A DNA stretch of 64,000 bases from Metridium senile (GCA_949775045.1 OX459096.1:50319438-50383437), one strand, 5' to 3'. Shown: positions 25,201 to 36,905, counted from the first letter of the stretch. Notes: a model not told the origin generated them from the letters alone. Program-made: numbers and translations.

Positions 25201-25639
25201 ACGGAAATAATCTTTATTAATCTGTTGAAGACAAGTGTAATTTGTAGATCGATTTGAAATTCAATCGTAAAAGACTTGATTTTTATTATATTTGACAATA
25301 GTATGGCAAGTATAAACTTAGAATAATAATAATGATGGTTAATATGAAAGAACTTTAATAAATTCGACTTGGAATATTAAAAAAGCAAAAATTTACATTG
25401 TGGTATATATATGGTGTTTGTGTAAATTGCAGAACTTTATCCCATTCTCTACTTTCACATAACCATATTTGTCTTCTGTATTTTGGGGGGTAGTTATTGT
25501 AATTACTGTGCAATTCGCGCCATTTGTCAAATAGTTGAGCGGTGCTAGATATAACACGAAACTGGTCAGTCTATTTAGACATAATGGGTTCTTAAAATGT
25601 ATTTAAAAGAAATGCCATAGTCATTCACCAGGCTCGTAA

Positions 25640-25860
25640 CATGGTATATTTTGAGCCTATTGATCCCGGATCATTTCGGAATTTTTAATCCCTGAGCCCA
25701 ATTTTTTCCAAACTTTTTATCCATGATCCCCGTTTTGAAAATTTGATCCCATCACATTTTTTGATCCTCAATCCCAGCCCTTCGATCTCTGAGCCCTGGC
25801 CTCTGATCCCTGATCCGGGCATAATTTTTGGGCTTGATCCCTGATCCCATATACCATGTT
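25640..25860. repeat. GATCCC(T)GATCCC dispersed array
   Basis: Ten or more words of the type TGATCCC, GATCCCTGA and GAGCCC(T/A) with irregular spacing, bounded by inverted CATGGTATATTTTGAGC and GGGATCAGGG / ATATACCATG sequence. A similar array is at 45585-45790. Confidence 0.7.
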
Positions 25861-25919
25861 ACAAGCCTGCATATGATGACCAGAACATCAAGAAAGCTCA
25901 TGGGTGTAGTCCATAATAT

Positions 25920-26410
25920 AATTCACGATAAATCAATGTTGTTTATTGGTTCTTTCTTTGATTGTTTGATTGTTTGTTTGTTTGGTTCTTTGTTTGGTTC
26001 TTTGATTGATTGTTTTGCTGTTTGTTTTGTTGTTTGAGCTGTTTGTTTGTTTGTTTTGTTGTTTGTTTTTGTTGTTTGTTTGTTTTGTTGTTTGTTTTGT
26101 TGTTTGAGCTGTTTGTTTGTTTGTTTTGTTGTTTGTTTTTGTTGTTTGTTTGTTTTGTTGTTTGTTTGTTTGTCAGCTGTTTGTTTGTTTGTTTTGTTGT
26201 TTGTTTGTTTTGTTGTTTGTTTGTTTTGTTGTTTGTTTGTTGTTTGTTTGTCAGCTGTTTGTTTGTTTGTTTTGTTGTTTGTTTGTTTTGTTGTTTGTTT
26301 TGTTTTGTTTGTTTGTCAGCTGTTTGTTTGTTTTGTTTTTTGGTTTGTTTGTTTGTTTGTTTGTTTTGTTGTTTGTTTCTTTGTTTTGTTGTTTGTTTCT
26401 TTGTTTGTTT
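25920..26410. repeat. GTTT/GTTTT/TTGTCAGC compound array
   Basis: Irregular GTTTGTTTTGTTGTTT blocks with regularly spaced GTCAGCTGTTTG or GAGCTGTTTG interruptions, which shows a higher-order unit of roughly 60-70 bases. The Cys-Leu-Phe-Val open frames in all three plus frames and the Asn-Lys frame on minus are artefacts of the array. Confidence 0.92.
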
Positions 26411-26482
26411 CTGTAGCCGTAACGTACGTATATAGCAATTTTTATTGCACTATGTTTGGTATGTACTAAGACCAGCATACTA

Positions 26483-26626
26483 GAGCGGTTTTCGTATGAC
26501 TGTGAAGCGGACGTGCAGTGCCGTGACTGCGTCACTGCCGTGGTTTCTATAAAAACGTTCGAATTTTCTGCCGTATCCGTGCCGTACGGTGACCGTGCCT
26601 TTTTCACAGTCATACGAAAACCGCTC
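26483..26626. mobile_element. 144-bp MITE with GAGCGGTTTTCGTATGACTG ends
   Basis: Inverted ends GAGCGGTTTTCGTATGACTG and CAGTCATACGAAAACCGCTC with TA on both sides (26481-26482, 26627-26628). The interior has CCGTGACTGCG / CGGTGACCGTG units. It shares the end motif GAG(C/T)GGTTTTC with 12665-12814. Confidence 0.92.
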
Positions 26627-27086
26627 TAAGCGCTTATGTTAAAGTGTATAATAATATAGTTTAGCTAGTTTTCGACCTGTGGCTAGTACGCCATCAATTA
26701 AACCTTCTTAATAGGTTTCCGGAATCAATTGGAAATAACAGGAAAAAACCTTTTAAACCATAGATCAATAGGGGCTTAATGTCAATTGGGGCTTGTATTG
26801 GTACTGTATTTTCCTTCTGTCCTGTAACGCATTTGCTGCCGACAAATATCAATAATAAAAAATAAAAAATGAATAAAACTGGATATATAGTTTTACTTTG
26901 TGCATCAGTAGCATAAAGTATCCAATGCTAACTGTTTTTATGTCCTGCCTGCTATTCAGAGGAATTGAAATAATTTTTGGTGTGACGCGGCCGCGCGGTC
27001 CAGTTGACGCTTCAAGCCTATTTTGAGATAAAAAAAAAACAGACGGGTTTTTTTTTTGCTTCTCTTAACTAGTTTAGTATAATATA

Positions 27087-27183
27087 CAGTGGAACCCCGT
27101 TAATCCGGCCACTGAAGGGACATCCAAAAGTGGTTAACGGGGTGGCCGTATTAAGCGGGTGGCCGTAAGGCGGGGTTCCACTG
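27087..27183. mobile_element. 97-bp pogo/Tigger-type MITE, CAGTGGAACCCCG ends
   Basis: CAGTGGAACCCCGTTAATCC at the left and GCGGGGTTCCACTG at the right, flanked by TA on both sides (27085-27086, 27184-27185). The interior GGTGGCCGTATTAAGCGGGT units echo those of the element at 953-1123. Fully non-coding. Confidence 0.92.
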
Positions 27184-27299
27184 TAATATAATATTTTCCA
27201 CATCAGATCCACATGCATGGTGGTTATTCTTCTGCTGGCACTAGTCACACTCACTACCTCTACATTGAATATTTTTCATGCATCACTCCTCATATGTTG

Positions 27300-27445
27300 A
27301 TTTTTACTAAGGGAGGAAAAACCGGAATACTCGGGGAAAAAACCCTCGTGGCATGGTAAAGAACAACACATCAAACAAACTCAATTCACATTTGAGCTAG
27401 GACTCGAACCCATATCATAGCGGTGAAAGGCCGGTGCCCTCATGC
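27300..27445 (-). mobile_element. tRNA-derived SINE remnant
   Basis: On the minus strand the sequence ATATGGGTTCGAGTCCTAGC contains a B-box (GGTTCGAGTCC). Downstream come a CACATTTGAG.../GTTTGATGTGTTGTTC body and a GTTTTTTCCCCGAGTATTCC tail. The body and tail match the better preserved SINE at 43893-44053. The A-box is degenerate. Confidence 0.65.
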
Positions 27446-27929
27446 AACCATGTTTCGTGGGGAGAATAGGAGCGAAAGAATGTCTGTTTCTCAGCTGGCT
27501 AATTTTGACAACATTCCTACTATCAGCCTGCGCGACGTACTGTTACTGATGAATGTCGTTAAGTTTAAACTATCAAGAATTTCATGTTTTGGCTTAGCAA
27601 AAAATATCATCAACGTTTTGAATATCACGAACTTTTGAAATGAGTAAGATTTTAAGATTTTTTAAATAAAAAGTGGAAAATACTATAACGATCCGACCGC
27701 TAAATTCGTTTAGTTCTTGGAAGACTTGGAATGCATATGTATAGTATGCAACAAAATCCTTGTCAACCGGAATTTTCGAAGCGTTTTATCAGTCCTTGAC
27801 TATTGTAGCGTCCTCTTGTTTCCCGTGAAGAAAAGACGAGAAGGACTTTGCTTGGCATTTCGCTGCACATATTCCACGATCTTGTTTGAAGGTGTTTCCT
27901 TTGCGCATGCGTATCCATTCATTGCGAAC

Positions 27930-28669
27930 CCATTCTCGTACCCAGACCCTACTCAGCTTTCTAACGAAAGGTCGTAGGCTCTGGGAAACCTGATAATATC
28001 AAGTGATCTGATTGGATGAGTGGTATAACAATAGCAATGATCTAACTAGGCATATCCACAGGTAGCCCAAGAGTCAATATTTATATAAGAAAATATAAGG
28101 CGACTTTTGAAATCTTCGATGTTTTTCAACTAAATATTAAAACAATTCAATAAAAACTTTTAGTGTCATTTTCAGTTATTATTTAATTAAGCGTCTGTGA
28201 AGATTTCAAGCGATTTGGGTTAAAATTGAACAAGTTACGGCTATTTTTAAATTCGCCTACCTCACTGTGCCGGGAATTCGAAGGCTGCAGCTTCGGAGAG
28301 CCTAAGTAAATGTGTCAACATTCTTTACACGCTCATAAATCCTTTCTTTTTTAAGTTTATAGAATTCTGATCCAAGAATGTTATTTTACGATAATATTTC
28401 CTTATCCATCCCTAATTTTACCGCTCAAATGCACTTCTTTAACCATTAAAATCAATTCATAAAACATAAATAGTTTGCACGTACACATTCAAGCGTGCCA
28501 AGGCTCGTACAGAAGTTGGGTTCATTCTCGTGCCCAAACAACTCGGTCGAATTAAAGATGGCGCATGCGCTCTGTTGACGCTGTCACAACAATTCTGGCT
28601 TCCGGTTGTAGGGTTTCCCAGAGCCTACGATCTGCAAGAAAGCTGAGTAGGGTCTGGGTACGAGAATGG
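27930..28669. repeat. Inverted pair of CCATTCTCGTACCCAGACCC repeats
   Basis: Arm 1 (27930-27990) reads CCATTCTCGTACCCAGACCC...GTAGGCTCTGGGAAACC; arm 2 (28612-28669) is its complement. GCGCATGCG occurs outside arm 1 and near arm 2. This may be one composite element of about 740 bases or two separate insertions in opposite orientation. Confidence 0.6.
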
Positions 28670-29044
28670 AACCTGACTAGAAGTGGCGCTATATAGGGGA
28701 TTGGGAAGAGGGGAAGTTGGAATGGCGGGGGAGGAAGAAACCCTTTCTTTCTTATCATAATTGCTTCAGATAGTCATGATCATTTATTAAATCCCATTTT
28801 TATTAGTTTTATGCATTTTATGTAATGTAGGCCTTGTAAGACTGTATTTTCCTGACATAACTTAACAAAAGGCTTATAGACAAAATCCACTATTCGAGAA
28901 ATCGATGTTGATATGTACGTTTTGACCTAATTCAAATATGTTTGGAATAAGATTCTTTGTCTTATGTATCCGTTCGATTTTGTTGAATGGCAATGTTTTA
29001 ACGCTTTTAACTTGAACTCTTTGAACATTCTTGAAAAGTATTGA

Positions 29045-29094
29045 ATCGATGTTGAAGCAAATGTTGAAGCCGTTTGCCCGGGCCCTTACGATAT
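29045..29094. mobile_element. Right-arm fragment of the GGCCCGGGCAAACGG MITE
   Basis: ATGTTGAAGCAAATGTTGAA followed by GCCGTTTGCCCGGGCCCTTA equals the right end of 42342-42557. The left arm is largely lost; ATTTTGTTGAATGGCAATG at about 28980 may be its remains. Confidence 0.75.
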
Positions 29095-29517
29095 CATATT
29101 TTGGAACAAACAGGGACAAAAAACAAAGATAGTCAAAAGGTTTTGACAAGTTACAAAAAAATAGATACACATTAACAACAACTCACTTCGCCTTAAAACT
29201 GATTACTGACGGATGTACTAAACGAATCCCTCTGATTATATTAAAGTTACTAATAGCTTGGTAATAGCAACAAACGAGTCGGCCACATATCACCTTGGGC
29301 AGGTTACGTTATTTGCGCGGCTCATTTTAACTATTTTACTACCAGTTTAGTTTACCGGCCTAGCCAAGTTCAAGTGTCTAACTTCTCAGTTATCAGTAAA
29401 AGGTTTGCCTGGTCTCGATTACAATATTCTTTTGTTACGAGAAAAAATACGTGTACTTTCAATTGGTGTTCTCCCTTAGATGACAATTATTTTTGGTGTA
29501 TAATCGTTTATTCAAGC

Positions 29518-32500
29518 ATGGCAGGTCGCTTGTATTTTGCTGCTGCAATTTTTAGTTTTTACGTCGCTACTACTTATGGATGGAATATTATTCCTGGATA
29601 TGATGAAAGATATCTACCTTATCCCGTCTTTGGTCTGGTTTCTCTTCATTGGAAATCATGTTCATGTCAGGAAAATATACTTTTTGATATGGAAAAACGT
29701 CTTACGACATGGTATCCAGGAATTTGCATCCTAACAATAGCTTATCCATCGCTCAAACAAAGGATGTTCATTGATCCGCTTCATCGTAAATTTACTAAAT
29801 CAAGATTCAGGTACTATTCTAATGATGATGCATCCTTTAATATAGAGCTAAATCCTGGACCTCCTACTGGAAACCATGACTTTGCTCATTCAAAAGTGAA
29901 CTTTTCATCGTTTCGTATTCCAATTCGTATTACTCAAAGACTTGATGGTCACAGTCAACTTAACCAACCGCATCACATTAATTATGCTAATCCTGCTAAC
30001 TTAATCACTGTACCGCGAAAGCTGTGTTTATCTTCGCCTTTGTGTTCCATATCAAAGAATCTACATTTTTGTCTTCTCAACACAAGATCAGTGCGCAATA
30101 AAACCATGGCTGTAAAAGACTTCATTGTTGACAGTGGTATTGATATACTTGCGATGACCGAGACCTGGCTTCGTCCCGGCACAGATGATTGTTTTGAAAT
30201 GGGTACAATCTGTCCTACAGGATATAGACTTCTACATGTCCCAAGAGCTCATTCCGTTGGTGGTGGTGTTGGACTTATATTTAAGAACAGTATTCGTTTA
30301 AACACCTCTATCACTGATTCGTATCAATCGTTTGAATTAATGGATATTTACCTACGCACTGTGCGCTGCGTGAGAATTATGCTTGTATATCTTCCTCCTG
30401 GCTTATCAACATCGCTGTTCTTCGAAGAGTTTTCTAGGCTCTTGGAATGCATTACTGCTGAACAACATAAACACTTGCTGATCGTTGGTGACTTTAATAT
30501 TCATATCAACGACCCTAGTGACACTACTGCAAGTAGATTTATTAACTTATTGGACTCTTTCAATCTCGTGCAACATGTCAGTGGGAAAACGCATGCTAGT
30601 GGCCATACCCTTGATTTGGTTATATCTAATGCAATGGATCATTTTGTAAGCGATGTTAAAATAACCGATCCTGTCATCTCTGATCACCTGGCTGTTCATT
30701 CTACACTTCACTTGAAAAAGCCCGGATATGAAAAGAAGGTTGTCACTTCTCGAAAACTACGTAATATTGATATGAGTTCTTTTAAAAAGGATATTGTAAG
30801 TTCCGTCCTCCTCAAACCTCATGATGATCTCGATGAAGTTGTTAATGATTATGATGAAGTCTTGCGATCTCTACTAGACAAACATGCACCTATGAAGGAA
30901 CGAGTTGTGACAGTTCGACCATCTGCGCCCTGGTATACCGATGAAGTCACCATGGAGAAACGGAAACGTAGACAACTTGAGCGTAAATGGCGTACGTCGC
31001 GGCTTGCCAGCGACCGCGAGCTTTACGTCTACCAATGTAGCGTCGTGAACAACTTGATCAAGTCTCTGAAGTTGGAGTATTACTCATCTATTATTAAGGA
31101 AAATGCTGGCAATCAAAAAGTGTTGTTTAAAACGGTTCAAAAACTACTTCAAAAGCCAACTATCAACCAGTATCCACCATCTGACAACAACCGCGTTCTA
31201 GCTGATGAATTTGCTAATTTTTTCACCAACAAGATTAACATGCTACACAATGATCTCCTAGCTAAAAAGGATACTGCTATTGATTCTGATGACTGTGTTT
31301 CTAATGATACACCTGTTGTGTGTTCGACTGTACTATCTACTTTTACTGAGATGACACAAGAGGATGTTAAGGAACTGACTACATCATCTTTTTCTAAGTC
31401 CTGTGTTTTGGATCCGTTGCCATCTTCCATTGTTAAACCGTGTATCGACGTGTTGTTACCAACTATTACTAACATCGTTAACATGTCTCTGCGAGAAGGC
31501 TATATTCCTGCGGGTTTGAAATCCGCAGTGTTGTCACCTTTACTCAAGAAACCTGACGCAGATTTTACGCAGTTTAATAACTTCAGACCAATCTCTAACT
31601 TAAAAGTAGTGTCTAAAATCATCGAGAAGTGTGTTGCTCTCCAGTTGAACAACTATTTGACGAAGCATAGTCTACATGAGCCCCTTCAGTCTGCATACAA
31701 AGCGCTTCATTCCACCGAAACTGCTATGGTCAAGGTCCACGATGACATACTTCAATCTATTGATAATAACAAGGCTGTTATTCTACTGATGTTGGACTTG
31801 TCTGCTGCGTTTGACACCGTGTCCCATGAAATACTTTTAAATCGACTGTCTCAACGTTATGGTCTCACTGGGTCTGTGAGGAAATGGTTTTTATCCTACC
31901 TTTCATCACGTACTCAATTTGTTCAAATTGAAGGTTCAAAATCGTCCCTGCGTCAACTTACATGTGGTGTACCACAGGGATCTGTTCTTGGGCCCATTTT
32001 GTATGTTTTATACACGTCACCAGTAGCTGAAATCATTAAAAGACACAAGCTTACATACCACCTTTATGCTGACGACACTCAGCTTTATGTGTCATTTGAT
32101 CTGGGATGCGATGATCTTCTCACGTCTGCAAAGTCTACCATTGAAGCATGTGTCAAAGAAATTAACTATTGGATGATTCACAATGGACTCAAACTGAACG
32201 AAGAAAAAACCGAACTCCTACTCCTAAGCTCACGGTATCGTCCTAGTCCCACTTTGGACTTTGTCCAGGTTGGCGGCGAGACAATTCCACCGTCATTTTC
32301 AGTCCGCAATCTCGGAGTTATATTTGATCCAGGCGTTACCATGGAAGATCATGTAAGAAAAATCTGCAAGACTTGTCATTTCCATCTAAACAACATTAGT
32401 AAGATCAGAACGTACCTGGACCGTGAATCCACTGAAGCTATTATCCACGCCTTTGTTACTACTAACTTGGATTATTGTAACGCTATCCTTTACGGACTGC

Positions 32501-32916
32501 CTAAAGTTCTTTTAAACCGTTTACAGCTAGTTCAGAACAGAGCAGCACGTATTGTAACATTCACTAAGAAATATGATCACATAACATCTAGCTTACTTGA
32601 CTTACACTGGTTACCTGTTGAATACCGTATTATTTATAAAATTTTATTACTAGTATATAAGGCTATTAATGGACTTTCGCCAAGTTATATATGCAATATG
32701 TTAAACTTTCGGAACAGTTCCTATTCTTTGCGTTCGTGTACAAATAAGTTACTACAGGTCCCGAGATCGAAACTGAAAACATATGGGGACCGACGGTTCT
32801 CTGTAGCGGGACCAACTCTATGGAACAATCTACCACAATCCTTGAAAAATACTGTATCTTTAATTTCATTTAAGAAGAACTTGAAAACATATTTATTTAA
32901 GAAATCATATTTTTAA
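29518..32916 (+). CDS. LINE (CR1/L2-like) endonuclease-reverse transcriptase, open throughout
   Basis: A single 1132-residue reading frame from the first in-frame ATG (29518). The open frame extends upstream to 29374 but without an ATG. Residues 1-22 are hydrophobic and look like a signal peptide (MAGRLYFAAAIFSFYVATTY). At residues 108-115 lies NIELNPGP, a 2A-like motif (consensus D-V/I-E-x-N-P-G-P) with Asn in place of Asp. Then comes an apurinic-type endonuclease (TETWL, GDFNIH, SDHLAVH) and a reverse transcriptase (LDLSAAFDTVSHEILL, GVPQGSVLGP, YADDTQLY). The C-terminus (LHWLPVEYRIIYKILLLVYK...LWNNLPQSL) is typical of CR1/L2 LINEs. The 3' region 32917-33165 carries GTAAAGCGCCTAGAAC...GACGCTATAGAAATA and ends in an ATT-rich tail, as in L2 elements. 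The frame has no stop or visible frameshift, so it is a candidate active copy. The 5' boundary is not defined. Confidence 0.93.
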   Translation: MAGRLYFAAAIFSFYVATTYGWNIIPGYDERYLPYPVFGLVSLHWKSCSCQENILFDMEKRLTTWYPGICILTIAYPSLKQRMFIDPLHRKFTKSRFRYYSNDDASFNIELNPGPPTGNHDFAHSKVNFSSFRIPIRITQRLDGHSQLNQPHHINYANPANLITVPRKLCLSSPLCSISKNLHFCLLNTRSVRNKTMAVKDFIVDSGIDILAMTETWLRPGTDDCFEMGTICPTGYRLLHVPRAHSVGGGVGLIFKNSIRLNTSITDSYQSFELMDIYLRTVRCVRIMLVYLPPGLSTSLFFEEFSRLLECITAEQHKHLLIVGDFNIHINDPSDTTASRFINLLDSFNLVQHVSGKTHASGHTLDLVISNAMDHFVSDVKITDPVISDHLAVHSTLHLKKPGYEKKVVTSRKLRNIDMSSFKKDIVSSVLLKPHDDLDEVVNDYDEVLRSLLDKHAPMKERVVTVRPSAPWYTDEVTMEKRKRRQLERKWRTSRLASDRELYVYQCSVVNNLIKSLKLEYYSSIIKENAGNQKVLFKTVQKLLQKPTINQYPPSDNNRVLADEFANFFTNKINMLHNDLLAKKDTAIDSDDCVSNDTPVVCSTVLSTFTEMTQEDVKELTTSSFSKSCVLDPLPSSIVKPCIDVLLPTITNIVNMSLREGYIPAGLKSAVLSPLLKKPDADFTQFNNFRPISNLKVVSKIIEKCVALQLNNYLTKHSLHEPLQSAYKALHSTETAMVKVHDDILQSIDNNKAVILLMLDLSAAFDTVSHEILLNRLSQRYGLTGSVRKWFLSYLSSRTQFVQIEGSKSSLRQLTCGVPQGSVLGPILYVLYTSPVAEIIKRHKLTYHLYADDTQLYVSFDLGCDDLLTSAKSTIEACVKEINYWMIHNGLKLNEEKTELLLLSSRYRPSPTLDFVQVGGETIPPSFSVRNLGVIFDPGVTMEDHVRKICKTCHFHLNNISKIRTYLDRESTEAIIHAFVTTNLDYCNAILYGLPKVLLNRLQLVQNRAARIVTFTKKYDHITSSLLDLHWLPVEYRIIYKILLLVYKAINGLSPSYICNMLNFRNSSYSLRSCTNKLLQVPRSKLKTYGDRRFSVAGPTLWNNLPQSLKNTVSLISFKKNLKTYLFKKSYF

Positions 32917-33165
32917 GTTTATATTTTTTATCATATATTCATGTTTATAAATTATCTAAATTTTTAGCTCTCATAAGTATATTTGCCTTCTTTTATAATT
33001 ATTTAGACTATTTCATTTCATTATATATTATTAGCATTGTAAATTATTGATAATTTTGTATTTTATAATATATATATATATCTTAGCTTTGTAAAGCGCC
33101 TAGAACAAGTAGTGATATAGACGCTATAGAAATAAAATTTATATATTTATATTATTATTATTTGA
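32917..33165 (+). mobile_element. LINE 3' UTR and ATT-rich tail
   Basis: Follows the stop of the reverse transcriptase frame. It contains TTGTAAAGCGCCTAGAACAA, the usual 'AAGCGCxxxxxxxGCTATA' type end of CR1/L2 elements, then (ATT)n. No target-site duplication could be recognised, which is common in this clade. Confidence 0.8.
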
Positions 33166-36100
33166 AAATATCAATTAGACTAGGTCCTGTCAGTGTATCT
33201 AAGGAAGCAATATAGGACTACTACAGTGTTGCGTATATAGTTTGCGGCCGCTTTTAAATAATTAGAATTTCTATAATTGAATAGACTGCGTCAGTCGCTG
33301 TTTTATGCAAACCAGTACGAAGAGATGAACTATGGAATGGTCATTTTACTTGTCGTGTAAAGTACGATGTCCTTATATAATCAAGAATAACGAATCAATG
33401 AACCCTATGGCTATACCTCTCTTATTCAATTAATGTTGATCTGAGACCGATTGAATTGGGTGTGTTTCAGAACTAAAATCAACTGCATGGCAATTAGGAA
33501 TTCACGTTTTTCTCCTTGCTTTCCTGTACATGAGAAAGATTCTATTTCGGTGGGCAGAGACGAGGTGCGGATTATAAACAGGTCTACTTGTCGGTAGTTT
33601 GAATTCCTAGTTTTGAATGCCGCTAGCACAAACATTGAAATCGTCTTAAAAGGCCATTAATTATGGGATTCATTTGTCTCTAAGCTGTAAGATGTTTATC
33701 TACTGTAGGTAAAGTTTGTACTGCCAGTTCGACCCTTGAATTGTATCGGCGACTTAAAGCAAAGTAATGAAAAACTGATTCAAAGTATTGTAGAATAGTG
33801 AATTACTACAACCCATGGACAAATTCTAGAATAGTGGCATGAAATTTTGAATAAAGAATAATGGAAGCAGTTGAAAATAAATCAACTGATTAGATATTGA
33901 AGAACACCTCGTTGACAAGGGTTTTGTCAGGGAAAAGGTAAGTGTATATATATGCACCTGCAATAACAACAATTGGCTGATGATGATGATTATGTGATGA
34001 TGATGATAAACTGAAAATAGACGCTGCTATTTATAATAATAGTAATCAAAAATGATCATGAATGCTTTCTTTAGCTTTTATCATAACCAATCACATTACA
34101 ACATACATTTATTATAATAAAGCTATCTATCTATCTATCTATCTATCTATTTAGTTTGATTGTAGATGTAATCAGCCAAAGAGAAAGTGTATCGATTGAA
34201 ATCGACTATATTTTTTTTAAATAAACCTTTGGTACAAATTGTGCAATCTGATCGGTCTGACTTTATCAAAGCTAGTGGTCCTGATCGAATACTCCAAAGC
34301 AGTTTCATGTTACTGGCTAGCACCGTCCATTGTACGTTTTGATAAAGCCTCGATTTGTTGTCAAAGCCTCCACAAATTCAAAGCATAGCACGAAAAAATG
34401 ATATTTCATATAGAAATATTTTGAATTTACCTTTCCCTTTTTGATTTAGGCTTGGCCTGCATGTAGTTTTTGTCAAATAATACAGCGTTGCTGTATAACG
34501 TGAGACTGCATGGAATATTGAAGTGTCTGTACTATAATGATATCATGATATAATGGTAAAAATGATAATGATGGTGATAACTATAAAACTAGAAGAGGCT
34601 AGAACGTTTTTCAAATATAGATATATGTACGTGCTACTCTGATCTTCATTGTTTTGTTTTCTATAAACAAGGAGTATCATGGTAATATACTGAAATAATG
34701 ATAGTGTTGAAGGTGATGATGATGATTATAATGACGGATTCAGTATTGCATATCGCAATATAATAATGAAAGTATTGGCGTGCTTTTAACAATATAGAAT
34801 TGAAACATTGTAGTTACATAACATAGAGTGAACAAAAACGAACTCTCGAATAACCACCGGTAATATATATATGAAGGTGATGATGATGATTATAATGACG
34901 GATTCAGTGTTGCATATCGCAATATAATAATGAAAGTTTTGGCGTGCTTTTTAACAATATTGTAGTTACATAACATAGAGTGGACAAAAAAGAACTCTCG
35001 AAGAAACACCGGTATCAAATATAGATATGAAGTCCTATATCGATCTGTTCCGGAAGATTAGATAGCGGGTTCAATCTGTTGTACTCTTTATATATAGTAA
35101 ACATTTGCACATGATGAAATTTTTATCAGTTAAAATATTAGCAGGTGTACATTCTGTTACTGGTAACCTTGAAATATTGCCGAAACATTATTCATTATTG
35201 TGCCTTTGCGCGTCACTGAAATTCACTCTGCTAAATATAAAAGCCATTTTATCAATTATGTCAGCCAAGGATATACATTGTAAAACTCTAAAAATCTTAA
35301 AAAGACTTAAGTATGTATGATGCATCTTTATGATTAAGCGAAAACTCATTCATGAGATCATTGATTTGATTCAAATTGTATTGCTGCGCTAAAATGGCTT
35401 GTCATTTCTGCCAAAAACCTCCTTGCGCTAAAAGGGCTATGTCGGTCATAACACTTATACTTGACAGGAGCCACTTAAAGAAGAGGTTCTTGGAATAACG
35501 AGAAATAGCTAAGAAAGAACACAGATCATATTATAACATGCATGGGCAATGAAGCTCGACGGGATGATTGTATTAGTTAGATGATAAGAGCAGTCATTTG
35601 TGTCGTACAAGATCCATGCCACTGCTGTTTTCTTAATCTTAGTTTAATTTTCTGAATCTTAGTAAAAAGCTAAAGGAATGTTTAGTCTAATATGCTTTGA
35701 AAACAGTATATATTTTAATAAAGGAACGACTTGAATGCATGTGTGTCAGTGAGGAATGTGGGATATATAGCGGTGAATCGTGAAACTGAATGAAAATATG
35801 ATGGTTAAGATATGCAGATGTTGAAGGGAAAGTGCAGTATATACTGGTTTATATACAAACACATTGTACTCTACATTAGACCTCATTTGTTAAGCAATGA
35901 AATAGAAAATGACCTTCCAATTATAGGACACGACGACGTCGCTTTATTATGTGTAATTATTGTGTGCAAAATATTAAACCTATATATAAGCCCTCCTTTA
36001 TGTATTCTAAAAATACAATATAAGACTTTGCTCTTTAAGCTGAAAAAAATGTCTTCTTTGAGAGGGATTTTTGATTAATTAAAAAGCTCAGTGAAACGTA

Positions 36101-36174
36101 GTGCTCGATCATGGAATTAAGAGTCAGTGTCGATCGGACGAGATCTTGAAGCAGTCTAAGAGGGGGAGTAAGGG
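33166..36174. other. Intergenic sequence, no gene recognised
   Basis: AT-rich sequence with several GAT/TGA trinucleotide runs (33970-34015), a short (CTAT)n at about 34125-34150 and the 164-bp tandem duplication at 34709-35022. At 33425-33475, AATTAATGTTGATCTGAGAC resembles an arm of the 51726 MITE. Open frames here are short and lack recognisable motifs. Confidence 0.5.
34709..35022. repeat. Tandem duplication, unit about 164 bp, two copies
   Basis: GAAGGTGATGATGATGATTA opens both units (34709 and 34873), and both run to CGAACTCTCGAATAACCACC or its variant. The second copy lacks about 15 bases (ATAGAATTGAAACAT region) and differs at several sites. Confidence 0.9.
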
Positions 36175-36330
36175 TTTGCGGTAATGCGGTTTCGCGTTAT
36201 TTTTGGTGCGGTTATGCAGCGTATTTTTCATTTATATCTACGGTTTTACAAATCTTGCGGCTTCAGGCAAATTTTAGTGCGATTGTGCGGTTTTGTTTGT
36301 GCGATTTTGCGGTTTCTAACCCCCGCTTAC
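36175..36330. repeat. TGCGGTTTTGCG-type imperfect minisatellite
   Basis: Words such as TGCGGTTTCGCG, GTGCGGTTATGCG, TGTGCGGTTTTG and GCGATTTTGCGG recur irregularly over about 150 bases. The dispersed-motif style is the same as that of the GATCCC arrays. Confidence 0.65.
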
Positions 36331-36854
36331 AAAATACTATTTTACATGGTTATTAACTCTGTTGTTAAGTTTCTTTTGGTATTTGTTTTGACATTGTGAA
36401 GAGGCTCTAAATGGGTGCTTTTAAAACACCAAGATGTCGCCGCTAAAGTATTATATTGGTCATAAATAGATTTGCAGAGAAAATGGACTGAGAAGCTATT
36501 GTCGCGACTATACTTATTAATATAGCCCTACACCATTACAGTCTTGATAATGATTTGCAAACCCTAAGCCTATAAACCCTAGACCCACACTTTTTAAAAT
36601 AATAATAAGTTTAAAAACTTAGAAGAAATGAAAACTTGAACTAGAAGGGGCGAATGTTTTCAAAAATAAAAATGTATGAACGTGTCACCCTTCAGTATTT
36701 TTGCTACAAACAAGGAACTTATAGAACACTATAAACAATGCTCTTAAACACTATAGATGTTTTAAAATATGATTGTTGTAATCAGGATTCATGATTTTAC
36801 AAACGAATTAGGTTGTCTCTGACTAAATTTGATGATTTTTAATTAGACGTTTCG

Positions 36855-36905
36855 GCTAAATCTTTAGCCTTCATCAGTACAATTTGTACAAGTTTGCGTG
36901 CGCGA
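36855..36905 (-). ncRNA. Hammerhead-like motif (candidate) behind a GIY-YIG fragment
   Basis: Minus-strand sequence CTGATGA, A, GGCTAA-AGAT-TTAGCC, GAAAC, GTC. CTGATGA and GAAAC are the two conserved core strands of the hammerhead ribozyme, and the six-base hairpin between them would be stem II. Family knowledge: Penelope-like retroelements carry hammerhead motifs. Against it: one extra A separates CTGATGA from the helix, and stems I and III are not obvious. It lies 60-100 bases downstream (same strand) of the GIY-YIG fragment at 36965-37237, where an element 3' end would be. It could simply be a conserved non-catalytic element end. Confidence 0.35.

Noticed and set aside
22633..26469. Cys-Leu-Phe-Val-rich open frames
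   Set aside because: Artefacts of GTTT-rich repeats at 22718-22824 and 25920-26410.
35812..36078. 88-codon plus-strand open frame
   Set aside because: No motif, and the open length is not unusual in AT-rich sequence of this size.
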